Assembly (NCBI RefSeq): GCF_027594825.1
Contig: NZ_CP088930.1
Span: 2,913,019 to 2,977,018 of the forward strand
From: Serratia liquefaciens
GTDB taxonomy: Bacteria; Pseudomonadota; Gammaproteobacteria; Enterobacterales; Enterobacteriaceae
DNA: 64,000 bases
Reading direction: 5' to 3'
Numbering within the stretch: position 1 is the stretch's first letter; each line of letters begins with the position of its first letter. Of the stretch, positions 31,618 through 44,747 are shown piece by piece. The notes below the pieces were generated by a model. It was not told the DNA's origin. It saw nothing but the letters and a program-made list of their open reading frames with translations, and ran no database searches. The position numbers were made by a program, and so were the translations under genes.

Positions 31618-32931
31618 CTATTTATCTGTTTGAGTAATATCATTGTCCGGGGCAGCGTCACTCCACCATTGGATCAGCGAGGCGTTTGGCGCCAGATCAA
31701 AATGGGGTTTACCGAGCAGATGATTGAGAATGCGTGCTGAGCGCCAGGCCATCAGGCTGAGCCCGCCTTCCGCGCTGCCGTGGCTGTGGATACCGGCATT
31801 CACCGCATAAATGCGATTCTGCTCAGGCCCCTGCCATTCGAGGTTAAAATCGGGCAGTAACGGCAAGTGTTGTTGGTCGTCGAAAGGAATGCGTGGCAAC
31901 AGGGGTTTCAAATAGGCAGGGAGTGAAGGGCGATAACCGGTGGCTAAAATGACGACATCGGCATTAAATCCTTCCTGGCGATTTTCAAGACCGTGTCGGG
32001 TTCGCAATTGGAACCCTTTGCCCGTCGGCTCGATCGCCAGCAGCGTGCGATGCGGCAAAAGACGCACGTTGCGCGGCTGGTGCATCACATCGAAACGCAT
32101 ATAAAGCTCCCGGTACAAAGTACGTAACGTATGGTTGCTAATACCGTCGGCCGGCAGTTTCTGAGTCTTGAGTTCGCGCTCGCGGATGTCCTGCGGCAGC
32201 GTATAAAAATAATCGACGTACTCCGGAGTGAAATATTCATTGGTGAAGGCTGACTCATCCAGCGGCTGAAAATTGGGCCGACGGGAAATCCAGTCGAGCT
32301 GGGCCGGTTCGCCCCAGTGACCCCGCAGCGCATTCAGAAAAATATCGGCACCGCTTTGGCCGCCGCCAATTACCGCCACCCGCTTACCGGTCAGATCCGG
32401 ATTACGAAGGGCGATTTCGGCGGCATGCAGGCAGTTTTCGCCCAGCGCCGGATAAAATTCGGCCGGCAGCCAGGGATCGTGGCCGGTGCCCAGACAGATA
32501 TTCTTCGCCCACAGGGTTTGGTCGAGGGTGCGTACTTCGAACAGCTGTTTGTCATCGTCAAAATCAATGCTTTCAACCGACTGGGAAAACTGTAACCCTT
32601 CTAATCTATTACAGGCCCAGCTCAAATAATCAGAGAACTCTTCGCGACTGATGATTTGCTGTTCGGTGATCAAAAAACGATAAATTTTTTTCTGCTCGAC
32701 CAGGTAATTGATAAAGGAGAATTGGCTGCGAGGCGTTACCGCGGTGACCAGGTCCTGCAGGACATAGGTCTGCATATAAGCGGAAGGTAACAGCATACCG
32801 GGATGCCAGCGGAAGCTGGCGTTGCGATCGAGAAAGGCATAATTAAGGGCACCACTTTCATAGGCCAGCGCCGCCAGGCTGAGGTTGAACGGGCCCAGGC
32901 CAACGCCGAGTAAATCCAGTGGTTCATTCAT
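31618..32931 (-). CDS. L-lysine/L-ornithine N-hydroxylase-like flavoprotein (IucD family)
   Basis: This 437-residue protein is close to IucD/SidA family length. The FAD motif GVGLGPFNLSLA is at residues 9-20, a conserved substrate-region block LLPSAYMQTYVLQDLVT at 47-63, the NADPH motif VIGGGQSGADIF at 187-198 and the C-terminal ATGYRPSLP block. The family N-hydroxylates the side-chain amine of lysine, ornithine or diamines for hydroxamate siderophores. No IucA/C, NRPS or receptor gene is visible nearby, so its product and partner are unknown. A YieE-like protein follows 96 bp downstream. Confidence 0.85.
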   Translation of the reverse strand: MNEPLDLLGVGLGPFNLSLAALAYESGALNYAFLDRNASFRWHPGMLLPSAYMQTYVLQDLVTAVTPRSQFSFINYLVEQKKIYRFLITEQQIISREEFSDYLSWACNRLEGLQFSQSVESIDFDDDKQLFEVRTLDQTLWAKNICLGTGHDPWLPAEFYPALGENCLHAAEIALRNPDLTGKRVAVIGGGQSGADIFLNALRGHWGEPAQLDWISRRPNFQPLDESAFTNEYFTPEYVDYFYTLPQDIRERELKTQKLPADGISNHTLRTLYRELYMRFDVMHQPRNVRLLPHRTLLAIEPTGKGFQLRTRHGLENRQEGFNADVVILATGYRPSLPAYLKPLLPRIPFDDQQHLPLLPDFNLEWQGPEQNRIYAVNAGIHSHGSAEGGLSLMAWRSARILNHLLGKPHFDLAPNASLIQWWSDAAPDNDITQTDK

Positions 32932-33074
32932 TTTTTCTTATCTCTTTGATGGAAATCGCTGAGATTAAGCTTAGGTGAATTTTGGTAAGGGGGGAGAGAT
33001 AGAGGTCGCTTGTCGGTTACCTCTCCTGCCATGCTACGTGGCAGGAGGCGAAAACCAGCTGGCTTGTCAGCGTC

Positions 33075-33875
33075 TTATTCCAGCACGAAAGTGTCTCCGG
33101 TCGCGGGTGACACCATCTCCGGTAACCACAGGCGTCCCCAGGTTCCGGTGCAATGGCAGCCCATTAATTTCTCTGGTTTTTGCTGATGAAGAAAATGCCT
33201 TACCCGCCATAGCGTACGCGGCGACGCGCAGCGCAGATGAAAACCGCCGATCAACGCGTGGATCCGATCGATCCCAGTGATTTTCTGGCAGTGACGCACG
33301 ATGTGAATGATCCCACGATGCCCACAACCGGTAATAATCACCAGTCCGCGATCGGATTTATAAATCAGCACGCCTTCGTCGATGACATAATCCACCCCTG
33401 CATTTTCCCCGGCAATCACCCCATAAGCGCGCGGTGCGGGTACTGCGATTTCGCCTGACCACATAAAGCGATCGCTGATAGGCAGCGGCTGGCGGCTGTA
33501 CTCCATGCGGTGGCGTGAGTAATCGATATCCAAAGAGAGCTTTTTGATTTTTCGGCTGTGGCCCAGCACCTTCAGCGCCGCATAGCGCTCGTCGCCGATC
33601 TGCGGATGGCAGATGATGCGGCTGTCGTCAGGCAGCCAGGGGACGCCGCCGCAGTGGTCATAGTGGCCATGAGAGAGCACGGTTGCGGTTATTGTGGAGA
33701 GATCGACGCCCATCAGCCGTGCATTGTGCAGGAAGCTGCTATCAGGGCCGGTATCAAATAAAACGCTGGCAGTTTCATCCTGAAGCAGCAGGCTTAATCC
33801 GGCCTTGGCCAGCAGTGACGGATTTGCGCCGGCGGCGCGGCGGTTTTCCAGCAGCACCTTGAAGGTTAATGCCAT
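33075..33875 (-). CDS. MBL-fold metallo-hydrolase
   Basis: This 266-residue protein starts at MALTFKVLLENR (ATG 33875); a 30-codon in-frame extension upstream is not used. The metal motif SHGHYDHCGG gives H69, H71, D73 and H74, and later TGCGHRG and GGFHLR supply further ligands. It resembles the MBL family annotated as dihydropterin/ribofuranosyl-aminobenzene 5'-phosphate synthase-like proteins, in which true functions are mostly unknown. It is upstream of the N-hydroxylase gene with a 143-bp gap. Confidence 0.8.
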   Translation of the reverse strand: MALTFKVLLENRRAAGANPSLLAKAGLSLLLQDETASVLFDTGPDSSFLHNARLMGVDLSTITATVLSHGHYDHCGGVPWLPDDSRIICHPQIGDERYAALKVLGHSRKIKKLSLDIDYSRHRMEYSRQPLPISDRFMWSGEIAVPAPRAYGVIAGENAGVDYVIDEGVLIYKSDRGLVIITGCGHRGIIHIVRHCQKITGIDRIHALIGGFHLRCASPRTLWRVRHFLHQQKPEKLMGCHCTGTWGRLWLPEMVSPATGDTFVLE

Positions 33876-33963
33876 CTTTGCTCGTTCCTGAGAGGGATCC
33901 CTGACCCACCAGTATATCGTAGAGGGTTGTGACGGCTCTGTGAGCCAAGGCGCAGAGCGGGGC

Positions 33964-34001
33964 AAAGAAAAACGGCCAGAACAAAGGCTTGTCCTGGCCG
34001 T
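33964..34001 (-). terminator. Terminator of mnmE
   Basis: Read on the minus strand: stem ACGGCCAG / CTGGCCGT extended by ACAA / TTGT across one mismatch, loop of 4, then a T-rich run (the A-run at 33964-33971 on the plus strand). It is 30 bp after mnmE. Confidence 0.88.
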
Positions 34002-34030
34002 GAATAGGTCGGTCGTTGCGTTACCGCCGC

Positions 34031-35395
34031 TTATTTACCGATACAGAAACTAGAGAAAATGCGTCCCAGCAGGTCATCGGAGGTGAATTCGCCGGTGATT
34101 TCACTCAGCGCTTGCTGCGCCAGTCGCAATTCTTCGGCCAGCAGCTCCCCCGCGTAAGCGCTCACTAACTGTTCTTTGCCCTCGACCAGATGCTGGGCCG
34201 CTTGCTCAAGTGCCTGCAGGTGGCGGCGGCGCGCCAGGAAACCGCCTTCCATATTGCTGGTGAAGCCCATACTCTGCTTCAGGTGGTCTCGCAGCAGGTC
34301 GATACCTTCACCGGTACGCGCCGATAGGCGAATAAGTGAGTGACCATTTACTTCTGTCATACCCAAGGTTTCACCGGTGATGTCGGCTTTGTTGCGCACC
34401 ACGGTGATAGGTAGACGATGTGGCAGGCGGGCCATAAACTCCGGCCAAATCTCTGCCGGCTCGGTCGCCACGGTGGTGGTGCCATCGACCATGAACAGCA
34501 CGCGGTCGGCCTGTTCGATCTCGTTCCACGCACGTTCGATACCGATACGCTCCACTTCGTCGCTGGCTTCGCGCAGGCCGGCGGTGTCGATGATGTGTAA
34601 AGGCATGCCGTCGATGTGAATATGCTCGCGCAGCACGTCGCGAGTGGTGCCGGCGATATCGGTGACGATAGCCGCTTCGCGACCGGCCAGTTCGTTCAAC
34701 AGGCTGGATTTACCGGCGTTAGGACGGCCGGCGATCACCACTTTCATCCCTTCGCGCAGCAGGCTGCCCTGACGCGCTTCTGCGCGTACGTTGTCCAGGT
34801 CGGCCATGACTCCATTGAGCTGCGCTTCGATTTTACCGTCAGACAGGAAGTCGATTTCCTCATCCGGGAAGTCGATCGCTGCTTCTACGTAGATTCGCAG
34901 GTGAGTAAGTGCTTCCACAAGTTGATTGATGCGGGTGGAGAACGCCCCCTGCAGCGAGTTCATGGCAGAACGCGCCGCCTGTTCAGAGCTGGCGTCGATC
35001 AGGTCGGCAATCGCTTCGGCCTGTGCCAGATCCAGTTTGTCATTAAGGAAGGCACGCTCGGAAAACTCGCCGGGACGAGCGATACGCACGCCGGGCAGCG
35101 CCAGTACGCGTTTGAGCAGCAAATCGAGGATAACCGGCCCGCCGTGGCCTTGCAGTTCCAGCACGTCTTCGCCGGTAAACGAGTTCGGGCCCGGAAACCA
35201 CAGCGCGATGCCCTGATCCAGGGTGGCGCCTTCGGCATCACGGAAGGGCAGATAATCGGCGTAACGCGGCTTCGGCAGTTTGCCGAGCAGGGCCTGGGCT
35301 ACGTCTTTGGCGCCACGGCCGGAAATACGCAAAATGCCGACGCCGCCGCGTCCCGGCGGGGTGGCTTGGGCTACGATGGTATCGGTGGTGCTCAT
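34031..35395 (-). CDS. mnmE: MnmE (TrmE), tRNA-modifying GTPase
   Basis: This 454-residue protein is the exact E. coli length from [18 protein letters not shown]. An N-terminal formyl-THF-binding domain is followed by a helical domain with an embedded Ras-like GTPase: G1 [10 protein letters not shown]2/G3 GTTRDV and DTAG, G4 NKAD. The C-terminal CIGK carries the conserved cysteine. It partners MnmG (5391-7280) in cmnm5U34 tRNA modification. It is the last gene of the rpmH-rnpA-yidD-yidC-mnmE block. Confidence 0.97.
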   Translation of the reverse strand: MSTTDTIVAQATPPGRGGVGILRISGRGAKDVAQALLGKLPKPRYADYLPFRDAEGATLDQGIALWFPGPNSFTGEDVLELQGHGGPVILDLLLKRVLALPGVRIARPGEFSERAFLNDKLDLAQAEAIADLIDASSEQAARSAMNSLQGAFSTRINQLVEALTHLRIYVEAAIDFPDEEIDFLSDGKIEAQLNGVMADLDNVRAEARQGSLLREGMKVVIAGRPNAGKSSLLNELAGREAAIVTDIAGTTRDVLREHIHIDGMPLHIIDTAGLREASDEVERIGIERAWNEIEQADRVLFMVDGTTTVATEPAEIWPEFMARLPHRLPITVVRNKADITGETLGMTEVNGHSLIRLSARTGEGIDLLRDHLKQSMGFTSNMEGGFLARRRHLQALEQAAQHLVEGKEQLVSAYAGELLAEELRLAQQALSEITGEFTSDDLLGRIFSSFCIGK

Positions 35396-35427
35396 AGTGA
35401 TTCTCTCTGACGATTCAATATGCAAAA

Positions 35428-35448
35428 AGGCGGTCTTAATGACCGCCT
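35428..35448 (-). terminator. Hairpin terminator between yidC and mnmE
   Basis: On the minus strand AGGCGGTC / GACCGCCT with a 5-base loop is followed by T5. A second GAAC-stem hairpin lies between it and yidC. It probably lowers read-through from yidC into mnmE, since mnmE is only 100 bp away. Confidence 0.75.
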
Positions 35449-35496
35449 CTTATCTTTTGCTGCAAGGGTTCAGCGCGCCGAACCCCTACAATACGC

Positions 35497-37134
35497 TTAG
35501 GTCTTTTTCTTGTCGCGGCTGTGCAGACCACGTTTTTCCAGGCCGCGGTAAATCAGCTGCTGCTGGAGGATGGTCACCAGGTTACTGACGATGTAGTACA
35601 GCACCAGACCTGACGGGAACCACAGGAAGAACACTGTGAAGATCACCGGCATAAAGGTCATGATTTTCTGCTGCATCGGGTCAGTGACGGTGGTTGGCGA
35701 CATCTTCTGGATGAAGAACATCGTCACGCCCATCAGGATTGGCAAGATGTAGTACGGGTCTTGCGCCGACAGGTCATGGATCCACAGGGCGAACGGCGCA
35801 TGGCGCAGCTCAACCGAGCCCATCAACATGTAGTACAGCGCCAGGAAGATTGGCATCTGGATAACCAGCGGCAAACACCCACCCAACGGGTTCACTTTCT
35901 CAGACTTGTACAGCGCCATCATTTCCTGGCTCATGCGCTGTTTGTCATCACCGATACGCTCACGCATCGCCTGCAGTTTTGGCTGCAGCATGCGCATTTT
36001 GGCCATCGAGGTGTACTGCGCTTTGGTCAGCGGGTACATGATGCCACGCACGATGAAGGTGATGATGATAATGGAGAAGCCCCAGTTACCGATAAAGCCG
36101 TGGATAAACTTCAGCAATTTGAACAGCGGCTGAGAGATGAACCACAACCAACCGTAATCCACGGTCAGATCCAGGTGCGGCGCCAGTTGGGCCATCTGGT
36201 CCTGCAGTTCCGGACCCACCCACAGGGTGGCATTCAGCTGCTGCTGCGCACCAGGCTGCACCACTACCGGAGTAGATTTGAAGCCAATGGTGGACAGGTT
36301 GTCGCCAGGCTTGGCGGTATAGAAGGTGTTGCTGCCCTGAGTTGCCGGTACCCATGCGGTGGCGAAGTACTGTTGCAGCATGGCAACCCAACCGCCCTGC
36401 GTGGTGACACTCAGGTTTTCGTCCTTATCGAACGCATATTTCTGGTATTTGTCTTCGCTGGAAGAGTACGCCGCACCACGGAAGGTGTGCAGAGCGAAGT
36501 TGTTGCTGCCGGTGTCACGGTGCTTAGGCAGCTCGGTCGTCTGCTTCAGTTGGCCGAACAGGGTCAGTTCCAGCGGGGTGGTGCCTTTGTTGTCGACGTT
36601 GTAGTCAACAGCAACTGCGTAATGATTACGCTTGAGCACGAAAGTCTTGGTGTAGATTGCGCCGTCTTTACCGGTAAAGGTCAGCGGAATGCGCAGCTCT
36701 TCCTGGCCTTCCGGCAGGGTGTAGCTGTCCTGCGCCGCCTGGTACAGAGGACGTTCGCCGTTTGCCGGGTTATCCGGACCGTTTCTGCCGGTCAGGCCGC
36801 TTTGCGCCTGATAAACAAATGACGGTGTGGTTTCCAGCAGTTGGAATGGCGTCGATGAACCCAGAGTGTCCGGGTAAGCCAACAGTTTAGCCTGCTCGAT
36901 ATCACCACCACGGGTGTTGATGGTCAGCGACAGCACGTCAGTATTAACGGTAATCAGTTTACCCTGACCACTGGCTGGAACTGCTGAGCTTGCGGCATCA
37001 CCGGTAGCAGTGTTCGAAGTCTGTTGCGTGGTCTGGGCGACTGGTTGCGGAGCGTTGTCCGTTTGCCAGGCTTGCCAGATCATGAAAGACACGAACAGCA
37101 GAGCGATGAGGAGAAGATTGCGTTGCGAATCCAT
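35497..37134 (-). CDS. yidC: YidC, membrane protein insertase
   Basis: This 545-residue Oxa1-family insertase (E. coli 548) starts [20 protein letters not shown], the first membrane segment. A large periplasmic beta-domain spans about residues 55-340, followed by five membrane segments in the conserved C-terminal core ([18 protein letters not shown] carries the essential groove arginine region). It works with SecYEG or alone to insert subunits such as AtpE, which is also in this window. It starts 2 bp after yidD. Confidence 0.97.
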   Translation of the reverse strand: MDSQRNLLLIALLFVSFMIWQAWQTDNAPQPVAQTTQQTSNTATGDAASSAVPASGQGKLITVNTDVLSLTINTRGGDIEQAKLLAYPDTLGSSTPFQLLETTPSFVYQAQSGLTGRNGPDNPANGERPLYQAAQDSYTLPEGQEELRIPLTFTGKDGAIYTKTFVLKRNHYAVAVDYNVDNKGTTPLELTLFGQLKQTTELPKHRDTGSNNFALHTFRGAAYSSSEDKYQKYAFDKDENLSVTTQGGWVAMLQQYFATAWVPATQGSNTFYTAKPGDNLSTIGFKSTPVVVQPGAQQQLNATLWVGPELQDQMAQLAPHLDLTVDYGWLWFISQPLFKLLKFIHGFIGNWGFSIIIITFIVRGIMYPLTKAQYTSMAKMRMLQPKLQAMRERIGDDKQRMSQEMMALYKSEKVNPLGGCLPLVIQMPIFLALYYMLMGSVELRHAPFALWIHDLSAQDPYYILPILMGVTMFFIQKMSPTTVTDPMQQKIMTFMPVIFTVFFLWFPSGLVLYYIVSNLVTILQQQLIYRGLEKRGLHSRDKKKT

Positions 37135-37136
37135 CG

Positions 37137-37394
37137 TTAGTGTTCTCTGTTATCGTCGGGTTTCGGCGGCACGGGATCATCGCCACCTGGGTTCAAGGGG
37201 TGGCATTTTAATACGCGTTTCAATGCTAACCAACTGCCTTTTATCATGCCAAACCTGCTTAATGCCTCAATTGCGTAATGAGAGCATGTCGGCTGGAAGC
37301 GACAACGAGGCCCAAGCAGCGGACTGATGACGAGCTGGTAAGCCCGCACCAGCCCGATCAGGATGCGGGAGCCTGGCGACAGTGGCGACGCCAT
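37137..37394 (-). CDS. yidD: YidD, membrane protein insertion efficiency factor
   Basis: This 85-residue protein is the E. coli length, with the conserved [21 protein letters not shown] and [14 protein letters not shown] blocks. It is an amphipathic, membrane-associated factor that helps YidC-dependent insertion. Its start lies inside the end of rnpA (37-bp overlap in another frame), as in E. coli. Confidence 0.95.
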   Translation of the reverse strand: MASPLSPGSRILIGLVRAYQLVISPLLGPRCRFQPTCSHYAIEALSRFGMIKGSWLALKRVLKCHPLNPGGDDPVPPKPDDNREH

Positions 37395-37717
37395 AATTTT
37401 TCCAAAGCTTCCGTCAGCGCGCGGTTATCCAAATCCGCTATCCCTTTTTTGGCCACCACGACAAAATCCATCGCCGGTAACTCGTGCTGACGTAAGCGGA
37501 AGCTTTCGCGGGTTAGGCGTTTGATCCGATTGCGTTCATGCGCGCGTTTGACGTGTTTTTTGGCGACGGTAAGACCGATGCGGGGATGCCCCAGCTGGTT
37601 CAGGCGGCCGAGGATGGTGATTTGCGGCGTGCCAGCCCGTTGTGGCTGCTGGAAGACGAAAGTGAAATGAGTGGGAGTTAACAAACGTAACTCCCTGGGA
37701 AAAGCTAGCTTAACCAC
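37358..37717 (-). CDS. rnpA: RnpA, protein component of RNase P
   Basis: This 119-residue basic protein is the E. coli length. It starts with GTG (37717), as in E. coli, giving [18 protein letters not shown]. The RNR motif lies in the segment [16 protein letters not shown]. It binds the M1 RNA to process tRNA 5' ends. It lies 18 bp after rpmH and overlaps yidD. Confidence 0.97.
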   Translation of the reverse strand: MVKLAFPRELRLLTPTHFTFVFQQPQRAGTPQITILGRLNQLGHPRIGLTVAKKHVKRAHERNRIKRLTRESFRLRQHELPAMDFVVVAKKGIADLDNRALTEALEKLWRRHCRQAPAS

Positions 37718-37735
37718 TCAGCGGGTTAGCTTTTA

Positions 37736-37888
<153 letters not shown>

Positions 37889-37979
37889 CTAAACTTAAAT
37901 AATTACTGATCAGTAAACGCGTTTGGCTATTCGGCGTGAAGACGACCGACGCCTCAATCGCAATATATAAAGAGGCGGG

Positions 37980-38008
37980 ATTGTAATAATTGTACAGTCC
38001 TGAGTCAA
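37980..38008 (-). promoter_or_regulatory. Sigma-70 promoter of rpmH-rnpA
   Basis: On the minus strand, TTGACT (38003-38008), a 17-bp spacer, TACAAT (37980-37985). It lies about 105 bp before the rpmH start and is near consensus. Confidence 0.8.
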
Positions 38009-38557
38009 TTCACATCGCGCTAGCCTACCTGGTTGTCTGCCAATACGGAGTAAAATCCGGTTTTGGCCCGTGGTCACCGCAGAATCCTGTCTGGTTAATG
38101 ACACACCATTAAGGAACCAGGCACACACGTAGGGCGAAGATTATACGGACTCGGGGGTAAATCGCAAGGATCCCGACGCGATCCTTGTGGCTAAAGCCAA
38201 GGATCCGACGTGGATAACAGGGTATAACCGGTTGACAATGTAAAAAATGCCGTTCTTCAGACGAGATTTTGCCTGCAATTTTGCGTGACTGGCGAAAAGA
38301 TCGCCGCAGGCCGGGGCCTGTGGATAAAATGGATCTAATCTGTGATGAAGGGGAGGATCTCTTGCGCGGATTGCGCTATGATCCGTCATTCCGATCGCGA
38401 TCTCTCAAGCGGGGATCGTGAGGGACATAAACCGTGAAAGGCGGTTCGCATCCCCCACAGGCAAACAGCCGATGCCGGGTATGTGTCAAAAATCATGAGT
38501 TATAAAAAATTAGCCTGATTCTTTTCTTTTATTGATCTTGTTCGAGTGGAGTCCGCC
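38009..38557. other. dnaA upstream regulatory spacer
   Basis: Non-coding, rich in GATC sites (a cluster at about 38335-38420). It contains a perfect DnaA box at 38319-38327 and an 8/9 match (CGTGGATAA) at 38209-38217. No clear gene. dnaA promoters must lie here, but I could not assign them with confidence. Confidence 0.7.
38319..38327 (-). promoter_or_regulatory. DnaA box upstream of dnaA (autoregulation)
   Basis: TGTGGATAA, the exact reverse complement of TTATCCACA. In E. coli a DnaA box between the two dnaA promoters mediates autorepression, and surrounding GATC sites link dnaA expression to SeqA. Confidence 0.88.
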
Positions 38558-39955
38558 GTGTCACTTTCGCTTTGGCAGCAGTGTCTTGCCCGATTGCAGG
38601 ATGAGTTACCTGCCACAGAATTTAGTATGTGGATACGCCCATTGCAGGCGGAACTGAGTGACAACACCCTGGCGCTGTATGCGCCAAATCGTTTTGTGCT
38701 GGATTGGGTTCGCGATAAGTACTTAAACAATATCAATGGCCTGTTGAATGATTTCTGCGGTACGGATGCCCCCTTGCTGCGTTTTGAAGTGGGCAGCAAA
38801 CCGCTCTCCCAAATCATCAGCCAGACCGTTACCGCCAGCGTGAGTGCAAGCGCACCCAGCGCACCGGTAGCGCGAGCCGTGGCACCGTCCCGTCCCAGCT
38901 GGGACAACGCGGCTCCTCAGCCTGAACTTTCCTACCGCTCCAACGTTAACCCAAAGCATACCTTTGATAACTTTGTTGAGGGTAAATCCAACCAGTTGGC
39001 GCGCGCGGCGGCCCGCCAGGTGGCGGATAACCCGGGCGGTGCCTATAACCCGTTGTTCCTGTATGGCGGCACCGGCCTGGGTAAAACGCACCTGTTGCAC
39101 GCGGTAGGCAACGGCATCATGGCCCGCAAGGCCAACGCCAAAGTGGTCTATATGCACTCTGAACGCTTTGTTCAGGACATGGTCAAAGCCTTGCAGAACA
39201 ATGCCATTGAAGAATTTAAGCGTTATTACCGCTCGGTCGATGCGCTGCTGATCGATGACATCCAATTTTTTGCCAATAAAGAGCGTTCGCAGGAAGAATT
39301 CTTCCATACCTTTAACGCCCTGTTGGAAGGCAATCAGCAGATTATCCTGACCTCAGACCGCTACCCCAAAGAGATTAACGGCGTGGAAGATCGCCTGAAG
39401 TCTCGCTTCGGTTGGGGGCTGACGGTGGCGATCGAGCCGCCTGAGCTGGAAACCCGCGTGGCGATCCTGATGAAAAAGGCCGACGAGAACGATATCCGTC
39501 TGCCAGGCGAAGTGGCGTTCTTTATCGCCAAGCGCCTGCGTTCCAACGTGCGTGAGCTCGAAGGGGCGCTGAACCGCGTGATTGCCAACGCAAACTTTAC
39601 CGGCCGTGCCATTACCATTGATTTCGTGCGTGAAGCGCTGCGCGATCTGCTGGCTCTGCAGGAAAAGCTGGTCACCATCGATAATATTCAAAAGACGGTG
39701 GCGGAATACTATAAAATTAAAGTCGCGGATTTGTTGTCCAAGCGGCGTTCGCGTTCCGTTGCCCGCCCGCGCCAAATGGCGATGGCATTGGCAAAAGAAC
39801 TCACCAACCACAGCCTGCCAGAAATCGGCGATGCGTTTGGTGGCCGCGACCATACCACGGTGTTGCACGCCTGCCGGAAGATTGAGCAGCTGCGTGAGGA
39901 AAGTCACGACATCAAAGAAGATTTCTCCAATTTAATCAGAACATTATCTTCCTAG
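38558..39955 (+). CDS. dnaA: DnaA, replication initiator
   Basis: This 465-residue protein (E. coli 467) starts at GTG 38558 ([17 protein letters not shown]), as E. coli does. Domain I is followed by a variable linker (about residues 85-130) rich in Ala, Ser and Pro, the AAA+ domain with Walker [10 protein letters not shown] and Walker B LLIDDIQF, and domain IV with [11 protein letters not shown], which reads the DnaA box. It acts at oriC, 33 kb away in this window. It forms an operon with dnaN, recF and gyrB. Confidence 0.98.
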   Translation: MSLSLWQQCLARLQDELPATEFSMWIRPLQAELSDNTLALYAPNRFVLDWVRDKYLNNINGLLNDFCGTDAPLLRFEVGSKPLSQIISQTVTASVSASAPSAPVARAVAPSRPSWDNAAPQPELSYRSNVNPKHTFDNFVEGKSNQLARAAARQVADNPGGAYNPLFLYGGTGLGKTHLLHAVGNGIMARKANAKVVYMHSERFVQDMVKALQNNAIEEFKRYYRSVDALLIDDIQFFANKERSQEEFFHTFNALLEGNQQIILTSDRYPKEINGVEDRLKSRFGWGLTVAIEPPELETRVAILMKKADENDIRLPGEVAFFIAKRLRSNVRELEGALNRVIANANFTGRAITIDFVREALRDLLALQEKLVTIDNIQKTVAEYYKIKVADLLSKRRSRSVARPRQMAMALAKELTNHSLPEIGDAFGGRDHTTVLHACRKIEQLREESHDIKEDFSNLIRTLSS

Positions 39956-39959
39956 CGCT

Positions 39960-41060
39960 ATGAAATTTATCGTTGAACGTGAGCATCTGCTAAAACCGCT
40001 GCAACAGGTGAGCAGCCCGCTGGGCGGTCGCCCAACCTTGCCAATTCTGGGTAACCTGCTGTTGCAGGTGACGGAAGGCTCCCTGCTGCTGACCGGCACC
40101 GATCTGGAGATGGAGATGGTGGCGCGCGTTGCCCTGTCCCAGCCCCATGAAGCGGGCGCGACTACCGTCCCCGCGCGTAAATTCTTTGATATCTGCCGTG
40201 GCCTGCCTGAAGGGGCCGAGATCACCGTAACGCTTGAAAGCGAGCGCATGCTGGTGCGTTCCGGCCGCAGCCGCTTCTCACTTTCTACGCTGCCGGCGGC
40301 GGATTTCCCGAACCTGGACGACTGGCAGAGCGAAGTTGAATTTTCGCTGCCGCAGGCGACGCTGAAGCGCCTGATTGAAGCCACGCAGTTCTCGATGGCT
40401 CATCAGGACGTGCGTTACTACTTAAACGGCATGCTGTTCGAAACCGAAGGGGAAGAGCTGCGTACCGTGGCGACCGACGGTCACCGCCTGGCTGTGTGCT
40501 CGATGCCGATCGGCCAGGAATTGCCGTCACATTCGGTGATCGTGCCGCGTAAAGGCGTGATGGAGCTGGTGCGTCTGCTGGACGGTGGCGAGACCTTGCT
40601 GCAACTGCAGATCGGCAGCAACAACATTCGCGCTCACGTCGGTGACTTTATCTTCACCTCCAAGCTGGTTGATGGCCGTTTCCCTGATTATCGTCGCGTA
40701 TTGCCGAAGAACCCGGACAAAACGCTGGAGGCCGGTTGCGACCTGCTCAAGCAGGCGTTTGCCCGTGCGGCCATTTTGTCGAACGAAAAGTTCCGCGGCG
40801 TGCGCCTGTACGTTAGCCAAAACCAGCTCAAGATCACCGCCAACAACCCGGAACAGGAAGAAGCGGAAGAGATCCTCGATGTCAGCTACGACGGCACCGA
40901 GATGGAGATTGGTTTCAACGTCAGTTACGTGCTGGACGTCTTGAACGCGCTCAAGTGTGAAGATGTGCGCCTGCTGCTGACCGACTCGGTTTCCAGCGTG
41001 CAGATCGAAGACGGTGCCAGCCAGGCGGCGGCTTACGTCGTCATGCCAATGCGGTTGTAG
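39960..41060 (+). CDS. dnaN: DnaN, DNA polymerase III beta sliding clamp
   Basis: This 366-residue protein is the E. coli length, with three repeated clamp domains and the C-terminal AAYVVMPMRL that forms part of the partner-binding pocket. It lies 4 bp after dnaA. Confidence 0.98.
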   Translation: MKFIVEREHLLKPLQQVSSPLGGRPTLPILGNLLLQVTEGSLLLTGTDLEMEMVARVALSQPHEAGATTVPARKFFDICRGLPEGAEITVTLESERMLVRSGRSRFSLSTLPAADFPNLDDWQSEVEFSLPQATLKRLIEATQFSMAHQDVRYYLNGMLFETEGEELRTVATDGHRLAVCSMPIGQELPSHSVIVPRKGVMELVRLLDGGETLLQLQIGSNNIRAHVGDFIFTSKLVDGRFPDYRRVLPKNPDKTLEAGCDLLKQAFARAAILSNEKFRGVRLYVSQNQLKITANNPEQEEAEEILDVSYDGTEMEIGFNVSYVLDVLNALKCEDVRLLLTDSVSSVQIEDGASQAAAYVVMPMRL

Positions 41061-41105
41061 TCTCGTTACCTTGAATTACAGCACCGTCATCGGTAAAGAG
41101 ATTGC

Positions 41106-42191
41106 ATGGCTCTGACGCGTTTACTGATTAAAGACTTCCGCAATATAGAAGCGGCGGATTTGGCGCTGGCGCCGGGATTCAACTTCCTGGTTGGCGCCAA
41201 CGGCAGCGGGAAAACCAGCGTGCTTGAGGCGGTGTATACCCTTGGGCACGGGCGTGCATTTCGCAGCCTGCAGGCCGGTCGGGTGATCCGCCACGACCAG
41301 CCGGAGTTCATTTTGCACGGCCGCATTGACGGTGCAGAACGTGAAATTTCCGTAGGATTAAGCAAGAGCCGTCAGGGGGACAGCAAGGTACGCATCGATG
41401 GCAGCGACGGCCACAAAGTGGCTGAACTGGCGCAGCTGTTGCCAATGCAATTGATTACCCCCGAAGGTTTTACCCTGCTAAACGGCGGGCCGAAATTCCG
41501 GCGCGCCTTCCTGGACTGGGGTTGTTTTCATAACGAACCCGGTTTTTTCACCGCCTGGAGCAACCTGAAACGGTTACTGAAGCAGCGCAATGCCGCGCTG
41601 CGCCAGGTCAGTCGCTATGCGCAAATCCGCGCCTGGGATCAGGAACTGATCCCGTTGGCAGAGCGCATCAGCGAGTGGCGGGCAGCTTACAGCGACGCGA
41701 TTGCCGCGGATATTACCGCGACGTGCGCGCAGTTTTTGCCCGAATTTGCCCTGAGTTTCTCTTTCCAGCGCGGCTGGGACAAAGAGAGCGACTACGGAGA
41801 GCTGCTGGAGCGCCAGTTTGAGCGCGACAGGGCGTTAACCTATACCGCGGTGGGGCCGCATAAGGCGGACTTCCGCATCCGTGCCGACGGCACGCCGGTA
41901 GAGGATTTGTTATCGCGCGGTCAGCTTAAATTGCTGATGTGCGCATTGCGCTTAGCGCAGGGTGAGTTTCTCACCCGGCAGAGCGGGCGGCGTTGCCTGT
42001 ATCTGATTGATGATTTTGCCTCCGAGCTGGACACCGGCCGTCGCCGGTTGCTGGCCGATCGCCTGAAAGCCACCCAGGCCCAGGTCTTTGTCAGTGCCGT
42101 GAGCGCTGAACAAGTGACCGATATGGCCGGTGAAAAGGGCAAGATGTTCCGCGTGGAACAAGGTAAAATAGAGGTTCAACCACAGGACTAA
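41106..42191 (+). CDS. recF: RecF, recombination mediator ATPase
   Basis: This 361-residue SMC-like ABC ATPase has Walker A GANGSGKT at residues 30-37, signature segment [10 protein letters not shown] and Walker [12 protein letters not shown]. It directs RecA loading onto gapped DNA with RecO and RecR. It lies 45 bp after dnaN and 18 bp before gyrB. Confidence 0.97.
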
Positions 42192-44624
<2,433 letters not shown>

Positions 44625-44642
44625 CGCATTGATGGCTGTGAA

Positions 44643-44675
44643 AATCCGCGCCGGGCAACCCGCGCGGATTTTTTT
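44643..44675 (+). terminator. Terminator of the dnaA-gyrB operon
   Basis: A perfect 9-bp stem AATCCGCGC / GCGCGGATT with a 10-base loop, then TTTTT, 18 bp after gyrB. Confidence 0.92.
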
Positions 44676-44747
44676 ACGCCGTTTTTGACGCTGACACGGC
44701 AGGCTGAAACGCGTTAGCATGGGGAAAAACCACTGGGAGAGGCTCGA

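Noticed and set aside
32932..33074. Fur box before the N-hydroxylase gene
   Set aside because: The AT-rich stretch upstream of 32931 does not contain a convincing GATAAT-type hexamer array, so iron control could not be supported.
34616..35410. 264-codon plus-strand ORF opposite mnmE
   Set aside because: Antisense shadow of mnmE with no family resemblance.
35761..36822. 353-codon plus-strand ORF opposite yidC
   Set aside because: Fully antisense to yidC, rich in Arg, Gln and His with no recognisable domain; an artefact of codon bias.
38232..38260. TTGACA as -35 of a dnaA promoter
   Set aside because: A perfect -35 is present, but the hexamers 16-18 bp downstream (for example CTTCAG) are poor -10 elements, so it was not annotated.
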